64,000 bases of DNA, from positions 28,081-92,080 of the forward strand of contig JAHFTC010000003.1 in the NCBI GenBank assembly GCA_023269585.1, given 5' to 3'. This document shows positions 48,014 to 55,953 of this stretch, piece by piece. The notes under the pieces are model-generated. The model saw nothing but the letters and a program-made list of their open reading frames with translations, searched no databases and was not told where the DNA came from. The stretch's first letter is position 1. Every line of letters starts with the position of its first letter. The stretch is from Opitutaceae bacterium. Lineage in GTDB: Bacteria > Verrucomicrobiota > Verrucomicrobiia > Opitutales > Opitutaceae. The translations under genes and the position numbers were made by a program.

Positions 48014-49170
48014 ACCATCCGGCCGAGTCCACCGCCCGTTCCAACATCCTCCTGATCGACGATTCGCCCACGAATCTCCAGCTGCTGGTGGGCATGTTGC
48101 AGGAGCACGGCTACCGGGTCCGCCCGGTGACCGACGGCGAGCACGCGCTGCGGGCGGTGCGCTCCGAGCCGCCGGACCTCATCCTGCTCGACGTCACCAT
48201 GCCGGGGATTGATGGATACGAAGTCTGCCGGCGGCTCAAGGCCGACCCCGACACGGCCGAGATCCCGGTGCTGTTCATCAGCGCGCTGGCCGGGATCGAG
48301 GACAAGGTGCGCGCGTTCGCGGCGGGCGGCGTCGACTACGTGAGCAAACCCTTCCACCTCGCGGAGGTGCTGGCCCGGGTGCACACGCATCTGGAGCTGC
48401 GCCGGCAGCAGCGCGCCCTGCAGCAAGGTCTCCTCCGCGAACGCGAACTCGAGGAGATGCGCGACAAGCTCACGCACATGATCGCCCACGACATGCGTTC
48501 GCCGTTGCTGGCGCTGAAGCTCGTGCTCGATCTGGTCCGGAAGGGCTCGCCCCACACCGAGCCGGAATTGCTCGCCGGGGCCGACGCCACGCTCGCGATG
48601 CTCATCGAACTGGTCTCGCAGATGCTCGATGTGAGCCGCTTCGAGGCCGGCTGGTTGACGCTGGGGCGCGAGCCGGTGGAGTTGGTGGCCCTGATCCAAG
48701 GCCTGTTAGGCACCGTGCAACCGCTGGCGGGCGGCATTCGGACCCGGGTCGAGGCGGATGGGCCGGTGGTGGCGGAGGTCGACCGCGACCTGATCCGCCG
48801 GGTGGTGACGAACTTGGTCTGCAACGCCTTCAAGTTCACGCCCAACACGGGCCAGGTCGTCGTGCGGGTGGCGGCCTGCGGCGCGGTGGCGCGGGTGGCG
48901 GTGGTCGACGACGGCCGCGGCATCGCCCCGCGAGATCATGCGCGGATTTTCGAAAAGTTCGGCCAGGTCGGCCCGGATCAGCGCAAGCACGGCACCGGCC
49001 TCGGACTGACCTTCGCCAAGATGGCGGTGGAGGCGCATGGCGGGCGGATCGGGGTTGAGAGCGACCTCGGCCGGGGCAGCACCTTCTGGTTCGAGCTGCC
49101 GTTGACGGCGCCGGTGGCACCGACAACGGACGAGCCCACCGTCGCAGAGATCGGGAGCGGCGCGAGCTGA
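48010..49170 (+). CDS. Receiver-histidine kinase hybrid (REC-HisKA-HATPase)
   Basis: 386 residues with the receiver first: NILLIDDSPTNLQLLVGMLQ, phospho-acceptor Asp61 in LILLDVTMPGIDG, Lys in VSKPF. A coiled linker leads to HisKA (HMIAHDMRSPL, His160) and HATPase (NLVCNAFKFT, DDGRGI, HGTGLGLTFAK). No membrane segment or DNA-binding domain, so output is phosphotransfer or dimerisation. Its ATG overlaps the upstream kinase's TGA (ATGA); the two probably work in a phosphorelay. The final output regulator is not encoded nearby. Confidence 0.9.
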   Translation: MNHPAESTARSNILLIDDSPTNLQLLVGMLQEHGYRVRPVTDGEHALRAVRSEPPDLILLDVTMPGIDGYEVCRRLKADPDTAEIPVLFISALAGIEDKVRAFAAGGVDYVSKPFHLAEVLARVHTHLELRRQQRALQQGLLRERELEEMRDKLTHMIAHDMRSPLLALKLVLDLVRKGSPHTEPELLAGADATLAMLIELVSQMLDVSRFEAGWLTLGREPVELVALIQGLLGTVQPLAGGIRTRVEADGPVVAEVDRDLIRRVVTNLVCNAFKFTPNTGQVVVRVAACGAVARVAVVDDGRGIAPRDHARIFEKFGQVGPDQRKHGTGLGLTFAKMAVEAHGGRIGVESDLGRGSTFWFELPLTAPVAPTTDEPTVAEIGSGAS

Positions 49171-49236
49171 CGGGTTTCCGGAAACAGGTTCCGGCTCTTC
49201 GGCGCCGCAGCGAAGCCGAGCCCGCTCCGGGCGAAT

Positions 49237-50460
49237 TCACTCAGGTCGCGCGGCGGCATCGCGCGGCGGTGACGAGACCGCGGATACGATCTTGCTCGGC
49301 GGCGGGAGGGCGAACGGGTCGACGTTTTCCCGGGCGGCGACGGTGGCGAGGACCTTCGGCACGTAGAACCGGGTCTCGGCGGGCAGGCGGTGGGCAATCT
49401 CGTCGAAGCTGCGGCGTTTGACCTTTGCGAGTTCGCGCGCGATCCGGCCTTCGCCGGCGTTGTAGGCGGCGAGGGCCAGGGGCCAGTCGCCGAAGCGGCC
49501 GTGGAGAAACCGGAGGTATTGCGCCGCCGCCCGCGCGCTCTTCTGCGGATGGGTGCGTTCGTCGAACGGGAAGGTGCTCAGGCCGAAACGTTTCGCCGTG
49601 GCGGGCATGAACTGGAACAGGCCGCGCGCGCCGGCGGGGCTTTGCGCCTCGGGGTCGAAGGACGATTCGACCTCGGCGAGCCAGACCCACTCCGGGGCGA
49701 TGCCCTGGGCGCGGAAGACCTCCTTCAACTGCGGGGCCAACGCGGCGGCGCGCGAGGGCGGGGCGCGTTGGGCGATGCGGCGGGTCCATGTGCTGTTGCT
49801 CAGGGCGGAGCGATAGACGCGGTCGCGCACGATCTCGAACCGCAGGGTGGGGCGCGGCCGTTCCGCCGGGGGGCGGGCGGGGTCGGGCGGCGGCTGGGTG
49901 CGGAGGCGCTGCTGTTCGGCGTCCCATTGGCGGTGCGACGCCTCGACCGCCTCGGCGGCGAGGTCGAGGTAGTCCATGCGGGGCGCCAGCCAGTCGGCGT
50001 AGGGGGCGCCCCAGGGTTGGGTTCGTAGCCAGGAAAGCAGGGCGGCGGCCTGGGGGCGCAGGGCCGCGAAGTCCTCGATGCTGCCGAGCGCCAGCGCGTC
50101 GGCGACGGGCTGGAGGCGGCTGGCCAGCTGGCGGATCTGTTCGGGCGTGAGGGGTTCAAGCTCCTCGGTCTCGAAATTGTCCTCCAGCCACGCACGGCCG
50201 TGGTCCAGGATGGTGTCGAGCAGGGCGGCCGTGTCGTCGGCCGCCGGTGCAGGGGGAGCGGTGGCGGCGGGTGCGGACTCCGGGTTAACAGTCTCAGCAG
50301 GCGGGACGGGCGCGGGTGTGGCGGTTACGGGAGGAGTGGCGACGGGTGTCGTTTCCGCCGGGGCGGGCGCAGGCTCGGCGCCGCCGAGCGCAACGGCGCA
50401 GGTGGCGGCGAGCCAGGCGAGGGAAGTGCGGAAACGAAACACGGGCGGGAGTGTGGGCAT
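49237..50460 (-). CDS. Lytic murein transglycosylase (MltD/SLT type)
   Basis: 407 residues: signal peptide (SLAWLAATCAVALGG), a Pro/Ala/Thr-rich linker (residues 28-75), a helical region, then a family 1 SLT domain with the catalytic Glu in WLAEVESSFDPEAQSPAGAR and GLFQFMPATAKRFGL, and AAYNAGEGRI. Cleaves peptidoglycan glycan strands in the periplasm with formation of 1,6-anhydromuramic acid. LysM repeats of MltD are absent. Convergent with the kinase pair. Confidence 0.88.
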   Translation of the reverse strand: MPTLPPVFRFRTSLAWLAATCAVALGGAEPAPAPAETTPVATPPVTATPAPVPPAETVNPESAPAATAPPAPAADDTAALLDTILDHGRAWLEDNFETEELEPLTPEQIRQLASRLQPVADALALGSIEDFAALRPQAAALLSWLRTQPWGAPYADWLAPRMDYLDLAAEAVEASHRQWDAEQQRLRTQPPPDPARPPAERPRPTLRFEIVRDRVYRSALSNSTWTRRIAQRAPPSRAAALAPQLKEVFRAQGIAPEWVWLAEVESSFDPEAQSPAGARGLFQFMPATAKRFGLSTFPFDERTHPQKSARAAAQYLRFLHGRFGDWPLALAAYNAGEGRIARELAKVKRRSFDEIAHRLPAETRFYVPKVLATVAARENVDPFALPPPSKIVSAVSSPPRDAAARPE

Positions 50461-50500
50461 GGACCCGGGGGAGTCGATGCCGGTTCCTTCGCGCCGGGGC

Positions 50501-51670
50501 TCAAGGGACGTGCCGGCGCACCGCGGCGGCGAGCAACTCCGGGGCGCGGGCGAGGGCGGCGGCGAGCGGGAGGTCGGGCGGCGAAAAGGCGTGGGCGGTC
50601 ACTCCGGGCGCAAGAGCGTCGGCGGGGAGTTCGCCGAGCGAGCCCGCGAGGACGACGGTGCGTTTGCCGGCCGCGGCGGCGAGGGCGACCAGCGCGCCCG
50701 GGCCTTTGCCGGAGAGCGAGGTGGCGTCGAAGCGGCCTTCGCCGGTGATGACGAGATCCGCGGCGGCGAGGCGGGGCGCGAGGTCGAGCCAGTCGTGCAC
50801 GAGCGCCCAGCCGGAAACGAGTTGCGCGCGCGCTGCGGTCATGAGGCCGAACGCGATGCCGCCGGCGGCCCCGGCGCCGGGCAGCGTGGCGAGCGCGGGA
50901 GGTTGAGCGCAGTGGGCGGAGAGGAGCGAGGCCATGCGGGCGGTGGCGGTTTCCAGCGCGGGGAGGTCGGCGGGCGCGAGGCCCTTCTGCGGCGCGTAGG
51001 TCGCGGCGGCGCCGGCGGGGCCGAGGAGCGGGTTGGCGACATCGCACGCGATCCGCAGCGGGGGAAAGGCGGCGGGCACATGGCCGGCGAGGCGCGCGAT
51101 GTGCTCCCAGGCGGCGGTGGTGGGCGGGAAGAGCGGGGCGCCGCGTTCGTCGAAGAATCGCAGGCCCAGGGCCGCGAGTGCGCCGAGCCCGAGGTCGTGC
51201 GTGGCGCTGCCGCCCACACCGAGCAGGAGTGCGCGAGCGCCGCGTTGCGCCGCCGCGACGAGGAGTTGGCCGGTGCCGTAACTGGTGGTGCGCCACGGGT
51301 TGCGCTCGGCGGGCGGGACGAGGGCGAGGCCGCTGGCGGCAGCCATCTCGACGATGGCGATGGTATCGGTTTCGCTGAGTGCGGGGAGGGCGAGGCGTTC
51401 GCGGGTGGCGGCGGGAATCTGCGCCCACCGGACGAGGCCGAAGGCGGAGGTGCGCGGCTCGCCGAGTGGACCGACGACGCTGGCGGAGATGATTTCGCCC
51501 CCGATGGCCCCGGTCAGGATCGCGGCGAAACCGTCGCCGCCGTCGGCGAGTGGGGCGGAGTCGATCTCCCAGTCGGGGTGCGCGGTGCGAAGTGTTTCCG
51601 CGGCGATGGCGCAGGCCGCCGGCGCGGTGAGCGAATCCTTGAACTTATCGAAGGCGAGGAGGACGCGCAC
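50501..51670 (-). CDS. Glycerate kinase, GlxK/GarK family
   Basis: 389-residue glycerate 2-kinase: FDKFKDSLTA at the start, SAPLADGGDGFAAIL, GVGGSATHDLGLGALAALG, and VITGEGRFDATSLSGKGP near the end. Phosphorylates D-glycerate with ATP in glyoxylate or glycerate use. The GTG at 51670 (product VRVLLAFDKFKDS) is the family start. An upstream ATG at 51718 lies within a perfect palindrome and would add 16 unrelated residues, so it is rejected. No other glycerate-pathway gene adjoins. Confidence 0.9.
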   Translation of the reverse strand: MRVLLAFDKFKDSLTAPAACAIAAETLRTAHPDWEIDSAPLADGGDGFAAILTGAIGGEIISASVVGPLGEPRTSAFGLVRWAQIPAATRERLALPALSETDTIAIVEMAAASGLALVPPAERNPWRTTSYGTGQLLVAAAQRGARALLLGVGGSATHDLGLGALAALGLRFFDERGAPLFPPTTAAWEHIARLAGHVPAAFPPLRIACDVANPLLGPAGAAATYAPQKGLAPADLPALETATARMASLLSAHCAQPPALATLPGAGAAGGIAFGLMTAARAQLVSGWALVHDWLDLAPRLAAADLVITGEGRFDATSLSGKGPGALVALAAAAGKRTVVLAGSLGELPADALAPGVTAHAFSPPDLPLAAALARAPELLAAAVRRHVP

Positions 51671-51711
51671 GGGGGAGAAAGCGGGCGAGGGTGGGCGGTT
51701 GATGAGACAAC

Positions 51712-51751
51712 TGCACATTTTCGTGATACGACCGTATCACGAAAATGTGCA
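51712..51751. repeat. Perfect palindrome with TACGGTCGTA core
   Basis: 19-base arms (TGCACATTTTCGTGATACG) around AC, i.e. 40 bases without mismatch. The TTCGTGATACG part matches the palindrome at 28652. It lies between the glycerate kinase start and the CCA-type gene stop. Confidence 0.85.
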
Positions 51752-51774
51752 ATTGCGCTGGGGCTGGAGGGTGC

Positions 51775-53214
51775 TCACGGGACGTCCGAAGGGGTGGTGG
51801 GATACCGTGCCAACCAGGCGGTGGCGCCGGGCTCATCGGTGAAGGCGCCGTCGAGTTGGGCTTCGTAGGCGGCGGCGAGGATCGCGCGGAAACGCGGACC
51901 GGGTACGAGACCGGCGGCGACGAGGCGGCGGCCGAGCAGGAGCGGCTTCGGGGCGGCGTCGGCGATGGCGAGGGCGCGGGCGGCGGCGGCGAGTTGGTCG
52001 ATGCGGTGCTCGCTGGCGGGGTCGCGGCGGGGCGGGCGGCCGAGGTGGTCGGCCCAGAGGATGAGCACGAGTTGCTCGATCGTGGCTGGGGTGAGGCGGC
52101 GGGCGAGGCGGCGGAGGAAGGGCGCGGCGGGCTCGCCGCCCGTGGGCCAGCCGAGGTGCGCGAAGTGGTTCTCGACGAGGGCGCGCACGATGGGCCGCGT
52201 GTCGAGCGGCGAGCCAAGGCGCGCGAGGAAGGTATCGGCGAGCGGACCGCCGGCATTGTCGTGGTCGGGGCTCACCCAACGCAGGCGGCCGCGTTTCTCC
52301 TCCTGGCGGGTGGTGCAGGGTTTGCCGAAATCGTGCGCGAGGATCGCGAACATCAGGTCGCGCCGGGTGGCTGCAGCGAGCGCCTGCCAGTCGGGGAGTG
52401 CGGCGAGGGCGTCGCAGCAGTGGCAGGTGTGGACGAATACATCGCCCTCCGGGTGCCACTCGGGATCCTGTGGGGTGCCCATGAGCGCGGCGATCTCCGG
52501 GAAGTGCACAATCCAGCCGGTCTCGGCGAGTACCCGGAGGCCGGCGGAGGGCCGGCGGCTATGCGCCGCCCACTTCTCCCACTCCACCCAAACGCGTTCG
52601 ACGGGGAGCTCGGCGAATGTGTCCGTGATGCTGCGACACAGCGCGGCGGACTCGGGTGCGAGGTGGAGGTCGAAGCGGCCGGCGAACTGCATCGCGCGCA
52701 GCACGCGCAACGGGTCCTCGACGAACGCGGCGCTGGTGTGGCGCAACACTCCGGCGGCGAGGTCGGCGCGGCCGTTGTGCGGATCGATGAGCTCGCCGGT
52801 AAACGGATCGAGTGCCATGGCGTTGAGCGTGAAGTCGCGCCGCGCGAGCGCCTCGGCGGGCGTGAGCGAGGGATCGACGCCCACCGTGAACCCGCGGTGA
52901 CCGGCGGCGGTCTTGGATTCGCGGCGCGGCAGGGCGAAGTCGTAGTCGACCCCGCTCAACCGTAGTTTGATCACGCCGAAACTGCGGCCGACGGGGTCGG
53001 TGGCGCCGAAGCGATCGAGGGTGGCGGCGAGTTGCTCGGGGGTGACACCGTAGACCTCGATGTCGAAATCCTTCGCGGTCCGGCCGGCCAGCCAGTCGCG
53101 CACGCAGCCACCGACGAGCAGCGGGCGCCCGACCTGTGCGACGGCGCGCAGCGCGTTGAGCAGGTCGGGGGGAAGGGCGGGCTGTGGGGGAAGGCTGTTG
53201 GGGGAGTGGGGCAC
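51775..53214 (-). CDS. tRNA nucleotidyltransferase/poly(A) polymerase family protein with HD domain (CCA-adding type)
   Basis: 479 residues. Class II nucleotidyltransferase head: LLVGGCVRDWLAG and KDFDIEVYG (catalytic carboxylates), RRDFTLNAMA, then PLRVLRAMQFAGRF. The C-terminal half is an HD phosphohydrolase-like domain (HTCHCCDALAALP, AILAHDFGKP). This architecture is that of bifunctional CCA-adding enzymes with phosphatase activity, acting on tRNA 3-prime ends. Whether it adds CCA, A or CC only is not resolvable by eye. ATG 53214 gives a short Pro-rich start before the head domain. Confidence 0.87.
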   Translation of the reverse strand: MPHSPNSLPPQPALPPDLLNALRAVAQVGRPLLVGGCVRDWLAGRTAKDFDIEVYGVTPEQLAATLDRFGATDPVGRSFGVIKLRLSGVDYDFALPRRESKTAAGHRGFTVGVDPSLTPAEALARRDFTLNAMALDPFTGELIDPHNGRADLAAGVLRHTSAAFVEDPLRVLRAMQFAGRFDLHLAPESAALCRSITDTFAELPVERVWVEWEKWAAHSRRPSAGLRVLAETGWIVHFPEIAALMGTPQDPEWHPEGDVFVHTCHCCDALAALPDWQALAAATRRDLMFAILAHDFGKPCTTRQEEKRGRLRWVSPDHDNAGGPLADTFLARLGSPLDTRPIVRALVENHFAHLGWPTGGEPAAPFLRRLARRLTPATIEQLVLILWADHLGRPPRRDPASEHRIDQLAAAARALAIADAAPKPLLLGRRLVAAGLVPGPRFRAILAAAYEAQLDGAFTDEPGATAWLARYPTTPSDVP

Positions 53215-53232
53215 GGAGCGGGTGGGGCGGTT

Positions 53233-53631
53233 TCAGGTCTTCCGCGGCCAGAGAGCGTGGCCGACCGCCAACCAGCCCGCGAGGAAACAGCAGCCGCCCA
53301 ACGGCGTCACCGGCCAGAGCCAACGGGGGGCGCCGAGTGCGAGGGCGTAAAGCGATCCTGAAAAGAGCACGATGCCGGCGGCGAAGAGATCGCCGCTGAG
53401 GGTGAGGCGGCGGGTCTGCACCGGATCGGTCTCGCGGTGACGGGCGAGGGCGATCGCCAGCAGGACCACGGCATGGATGAGATGGTACAGGACCGCGGTC
53501 TGCCACGTTTCCACACGGCCGTTGGCGGTGAGAAAGGGCTGCAGGGCGTGGGCGCCAAAGGCACCGGCGGCCACGGCCGTGAAGCCGGCGGCGGCTGCAA
53601 ACACGATTGATCTTGCTGGAGGAGTAGCCAT
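53233..53631 (-). CDS. DUF423 membrane protein
   Basis: 132 residues with four hydrophobic helices. AAAAGFTAVAAGAFGAHALQ is the DUF423 signature (GAFGAHxL), followed by WQTAVLYHLIHAVVLL, AAGIVLFSGSLYALAL and PLGGCCFLAGW. Small inner-membrane protein of unknown function, YgdD-like. ATG 53631 is chosen from the family start; it lies 18 bases upstream of the CCA-type gene on the same strand, so they may be co-transcribed. Confidence 0.88.
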   Translation of the reverse strand: MATPPARSIVFAAAAGFTAVAAGAFGAHALQPFLTANGRVETWQTAVLYHLIHAVVLLAIALARHRETDPVQTRRLTLSGDLFAAGIVLFSGSLYALALGAPRWLWPVTPLGGCCFLAGWLAVGHALWPRKT

Positions 53632-53785
53632 AGGTGGCGGTGTGTTGGTTCTTCGGTTTCGCCGGAGTTGCACGCAGGAAGGGGCCGGAACCGACACAAA
53701 GCAGTCCTTGATTTTCCGACCTCCGATCACTTTCGCGGCCGCCGGGCCGCGTCTGACAAACCACAAACTAACGAAGCCTAAAAAC

Positions 53786-54481
53786 ATGAAGAAAACAATC
53801 GCCCTGTGTGCCGCCCTCATTGTGAGCGGAGCCGCCATCGCCCAAGAGGAGTCCACGTACGCCGTGACGGTGGATTTCCCGTATGTCTCGAAGTACGTCT
53901 TCCGTGGCGTCGAGCTCGCCCGTGACTCGTTCCAGCCCTCGGTCGAAGTGTCGACCGGAGACCTCTACCTCGGCGTGTGGAGCAACATGCCCGGCCACAA
54001 GGAGAACGATATGGGCCTGTCCAAGGAAGTTGATCTCTACGTCGGCTACACGCCGAAGCTCACGGAGAAGATCTCGGCCGATATCGGCCTGACCTACTAC
54101 TGGTACCCCCGGTACAGCGGCTCCGGCCCCGATGATTCGATGGAAGTGTTCGCGGGCCTGAACACGACCGTGGGCAACTTCACGCCGTCCGGCTACATCT
54201 ATCGCGACATCGATCTCGAGGTCACGACGTTGCAGGCTTCGGTCGGGTACAGCGTCCCGCTGCAGGGCCTCGGCACCTCGCTCGATCTGAGCGCGACCTT
54301 TGGCGGGGTGATCCCCGACAACGGCGAAGTCTACTGCTACTATGCGGCCGGTGTGAACGTGCCGGTGAAGCTCTCCGACGTGGTGAAGCTCAACTTCGGC
54401 CTCTCCTACACCGAGAACGACCTCGACGACGGCGAAGACCCCGGCCTCTGGGCCACCTTCGGCGTTTCCGCCACGTTCTGA
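53786..54481 (+). CDS. TorF-family putative porin
   Basis: 231-residue outer-membrane beta-barrel: signal peptide (KKTIALCAALIVSGAAIAQ), then YVSKYVFRGVELARDSFQPS, the Y-FRG signature of the TorF (Gcw_chp) family, alternating amphipathic strands, and a C-terminal ATFGVSATF ending in Phe. Probably a small channel. ATG 53786 follows an AT-richer leader. It ends with its own terminator just before the ribosomal protein genes. Confidence 0.85.
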   Translation: MKKTIALCAALIVSGAAIAQEESTYAVTVDFPYVSKYVFRGVELARDSFQPSVEVSTGDLYLGVWSNMPGHKENDMGLSKEVDLYVGYTPKLTEKISADIGLTYYWYPRYSGSGPDDSMEVFAGLNTTVGNFTPSGYIYRDIDLEVTTLQASVGYSVPLQGLGTSLDLSATFGGVIPDNGEVYCYYAAGVNVPVKLSDVVKLNFGLSYTENDLDDGEDPGLWATFGVSATF

Positions 54482-54501
54482 TCCTGCCGTTGCTTTTTGC
54501 C

Positions 54502-54536
54502 GAACCCGCCTCCTTCCGGGGGCGGGTTTGTCTTTC
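54502..54536 (+). terminator. Intrinsic terminator of the porin gene
   Basis: AACCCGCC stem with GGCGGGTT, followed by TGTCTTT, 20 bases past the stop. Confidence 0.8.
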
Positions 54537-54623
54537 CCGGCAAAATCATTCGTTGCCGAAGTTCCCGACAAAACCGTTGACAAGCCCGCCGCGCCCACGT
54601 TTTTCTCCGCCCCTTTTCCGTTC

Positions 54624-55052
54624 ATGAAGACCTTTCTTGCCAAGAAGGAGACCGTCCAGCCGAAGTGGTATCTCATCGATGCCGAAGGCCAAGTTATGGG
54701 CCGTCTCGCCGTTAAAGTCGCCAACATCATCCGTGGCCGTAACAAGGCGACCTACACCCCGCATGTCGACACGGGCGATTACGTCGTGATCGTCAATGCC
54801 GAGAAGATCGTGCTCACCGGCAAGAAGGAGGAGCAGAAGACCTACATGTCCTTCTCCGGCTTCGTCGGCGGCCATCACACGCGCACCGTCCCGCAGATCC
54901 GGGAGAAGCGCCCCGAGTTTCTCATCCAACACGCCGTGAAGGGCATGCTCCCCAAGAACCGCCTCGCCGACAAGATGCTCACCAAGCTGCGCGTCTTCGC
55001 CGGCCCGGAGCACGACCACGTCGCCCAGAACCCCGAGAAGATCAGCCTCTAA
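54624..55052 (+). CDS. rplM: 50S ribosomal protein L13
   Basis: 142 residues, the normal size. WYLIDAEGQVMGRLAVKVAN, RGRNKATYTPHVDTGDYVVI and the signature HAVKGMLPKNRLADKMLTKL are all present. Binds 23S rRNA early in 50S assembly. ATG 54624 fits; a TTGACA at 54577 upstream could be part of its promoter, but no clear -10 follows. rpsI starts 10 bases later, the usual L13-S9 operon. Confidence 0.98.
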   Translation: MKTFLAKKETVQPKWYLIDAEGQVMGRLAVKVANIIRGRNKATYTPHVDTGDYVVIVNAEKIVLTGKKEEQKTYMSFSGFVGGHHTRTVPQIREKRPEFLIQHAVKGMLPKNRLADKMLTKLRVFAGPEHDHVAQNPEKISL

Positions 55053-55062
55053 TCCGCACGCC

Positions 55063-55461
55063 ATGTCCGCTGAATCCACCATTTTCCTCGGCACCGGCCG
55101 CCGCAAGACCGCCACCGCCCGCGTCCGCCTCCAGAGCGGCACCGGCAAGATCGTGATCAATGATCGCGAGGTCGAAAAATACTTCACCACCGAGGCGCTG
55201 CTCCGCAACTCCACCGCGCCTTTGATCACGGTCGAGCTGCGCGACAAGGTCGATGTGACCGCGAATGTCACCGGCAGCGGCCCCAACGGCCAGGCCGGCG
55301 CCGTCGCCCACGGCATCGCCCGCGCGCTCCAGAAGATGAACGCCGAGCTTCGTCCCGCCCTCAAGAAGGCCGGGCACATCACCCGCGATCCCCGCGAGAA
55401 AGAGCGCAAGAAGGCCGGCCAGCCCGGCGCCCGCAAGCGCTTCCAGTTCTCGAAGCGCTGA
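55063..55461 (+). CDS. rpsI: 30S ribosomal protein S9
   Basis: 132 residues. GRRKTATARVRLQSGTGKI at the start, GQAGAVAHGIARAL and the basic C-terminal tail GARKRFQFSKR that reaches the P-site tRNA. Co-transcribed with rplM. Confidence 0.98.
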   Translation: MSAESTIFLGTGRRKTATARVRLQSGTGKIVINDREVEKYFTTEALLRNSTAPLITVELRDKVDVTANVTGSGPNGQAGAVAHGIARALQKMNAELRPALKKAGHITRDPREKERKKAGQPGARKRFQFSKR

Positions 55462-55487
55462 TCCGCTCCGGCAGTTTCCGTTTTCCC

Positions 55488-55525
55488 GAAGGCCGTCTCC
55501 CCGCGAGACGGCCTTCTTGTTTTTC
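55488..55525 (+). terminator. Intrinsic terminator of rplM-rpsI
   Basis: GAAGGCCGTCTC-CCCGC-GAGACGGCCTTC followed by TTGTTTTT, a textbook rho-independent terminator 26 bases past rpsI. Confidence 0.93.
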
Positions 55526-55953
55526 CGGAGGCGCGAGGGAGGAGGACGGGATCTGACGACGCCGGAGGGACGGCGGGGCTGCGCGCCCCGGTTCTGTTCT
55601 TCGTCCCGCGCCGTCCGTCGGGGGCAAAGACCGCCGCGGGCGCAGTTCCCCGCGCGGCGGCCGGTTGCTGTCTCCATGAACCAATGCCGCTCCGGCCCCG
55701 GCGCATGCGCCCGGGCCGACGGATCGGGCCACCGCTGCCCGGAGCCCCGCGCCGCCGGTCGTCCCGACCGCGCGCTGCCTTTCCGCGCCGCTCCGGGCTT
55801 GCGCAATGTCACGTTTTTGCGGCGCAAGCCGAAAAACACTTGCGCGCCGCGCGCGAATGGCGATGCCTTCCCCCGTCGATGCACCGCGGCGGCCCCCCGG
55901 GGGGCCGCCGCGTATAGCTCCAAAAAACAACCACACATCCTCGCTCCCAAATC
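55526..55953. other. Long leader/intergenic region before the polyamine genes
   Basis: About 430 bases with no recognisable protein. The open frames crossing it show no conserved sequence. Just before the homospermidine synthase gene it contains a 28-base perfect palindrome (55885-55912) followed by an A-rich stretch, described separately. Confidence 0.5.
55885..55912. promoter_or_regulatory. Perfect GC palindrome in the leader of the polyamine gene
   Basis: CGCGGCGGCCCCCC and its complement GGGGGGCCGCCGCG form 14-base arms with no loop, 41 bases before the ATG at 55954. No U-tract follows (TATAGCTCCAAAAAACAA), so it is not an ordinary terminator. It may be a leader hairpin or a recombination hot spot. 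Confidence 0.45.

Noticed and set aside
51671..51718. ATG start for glycerate kinase inside the palindrome
   Set aside because: Adds 16 residues unrelated to the family; GTG at 51670 matches the family N-terminus.
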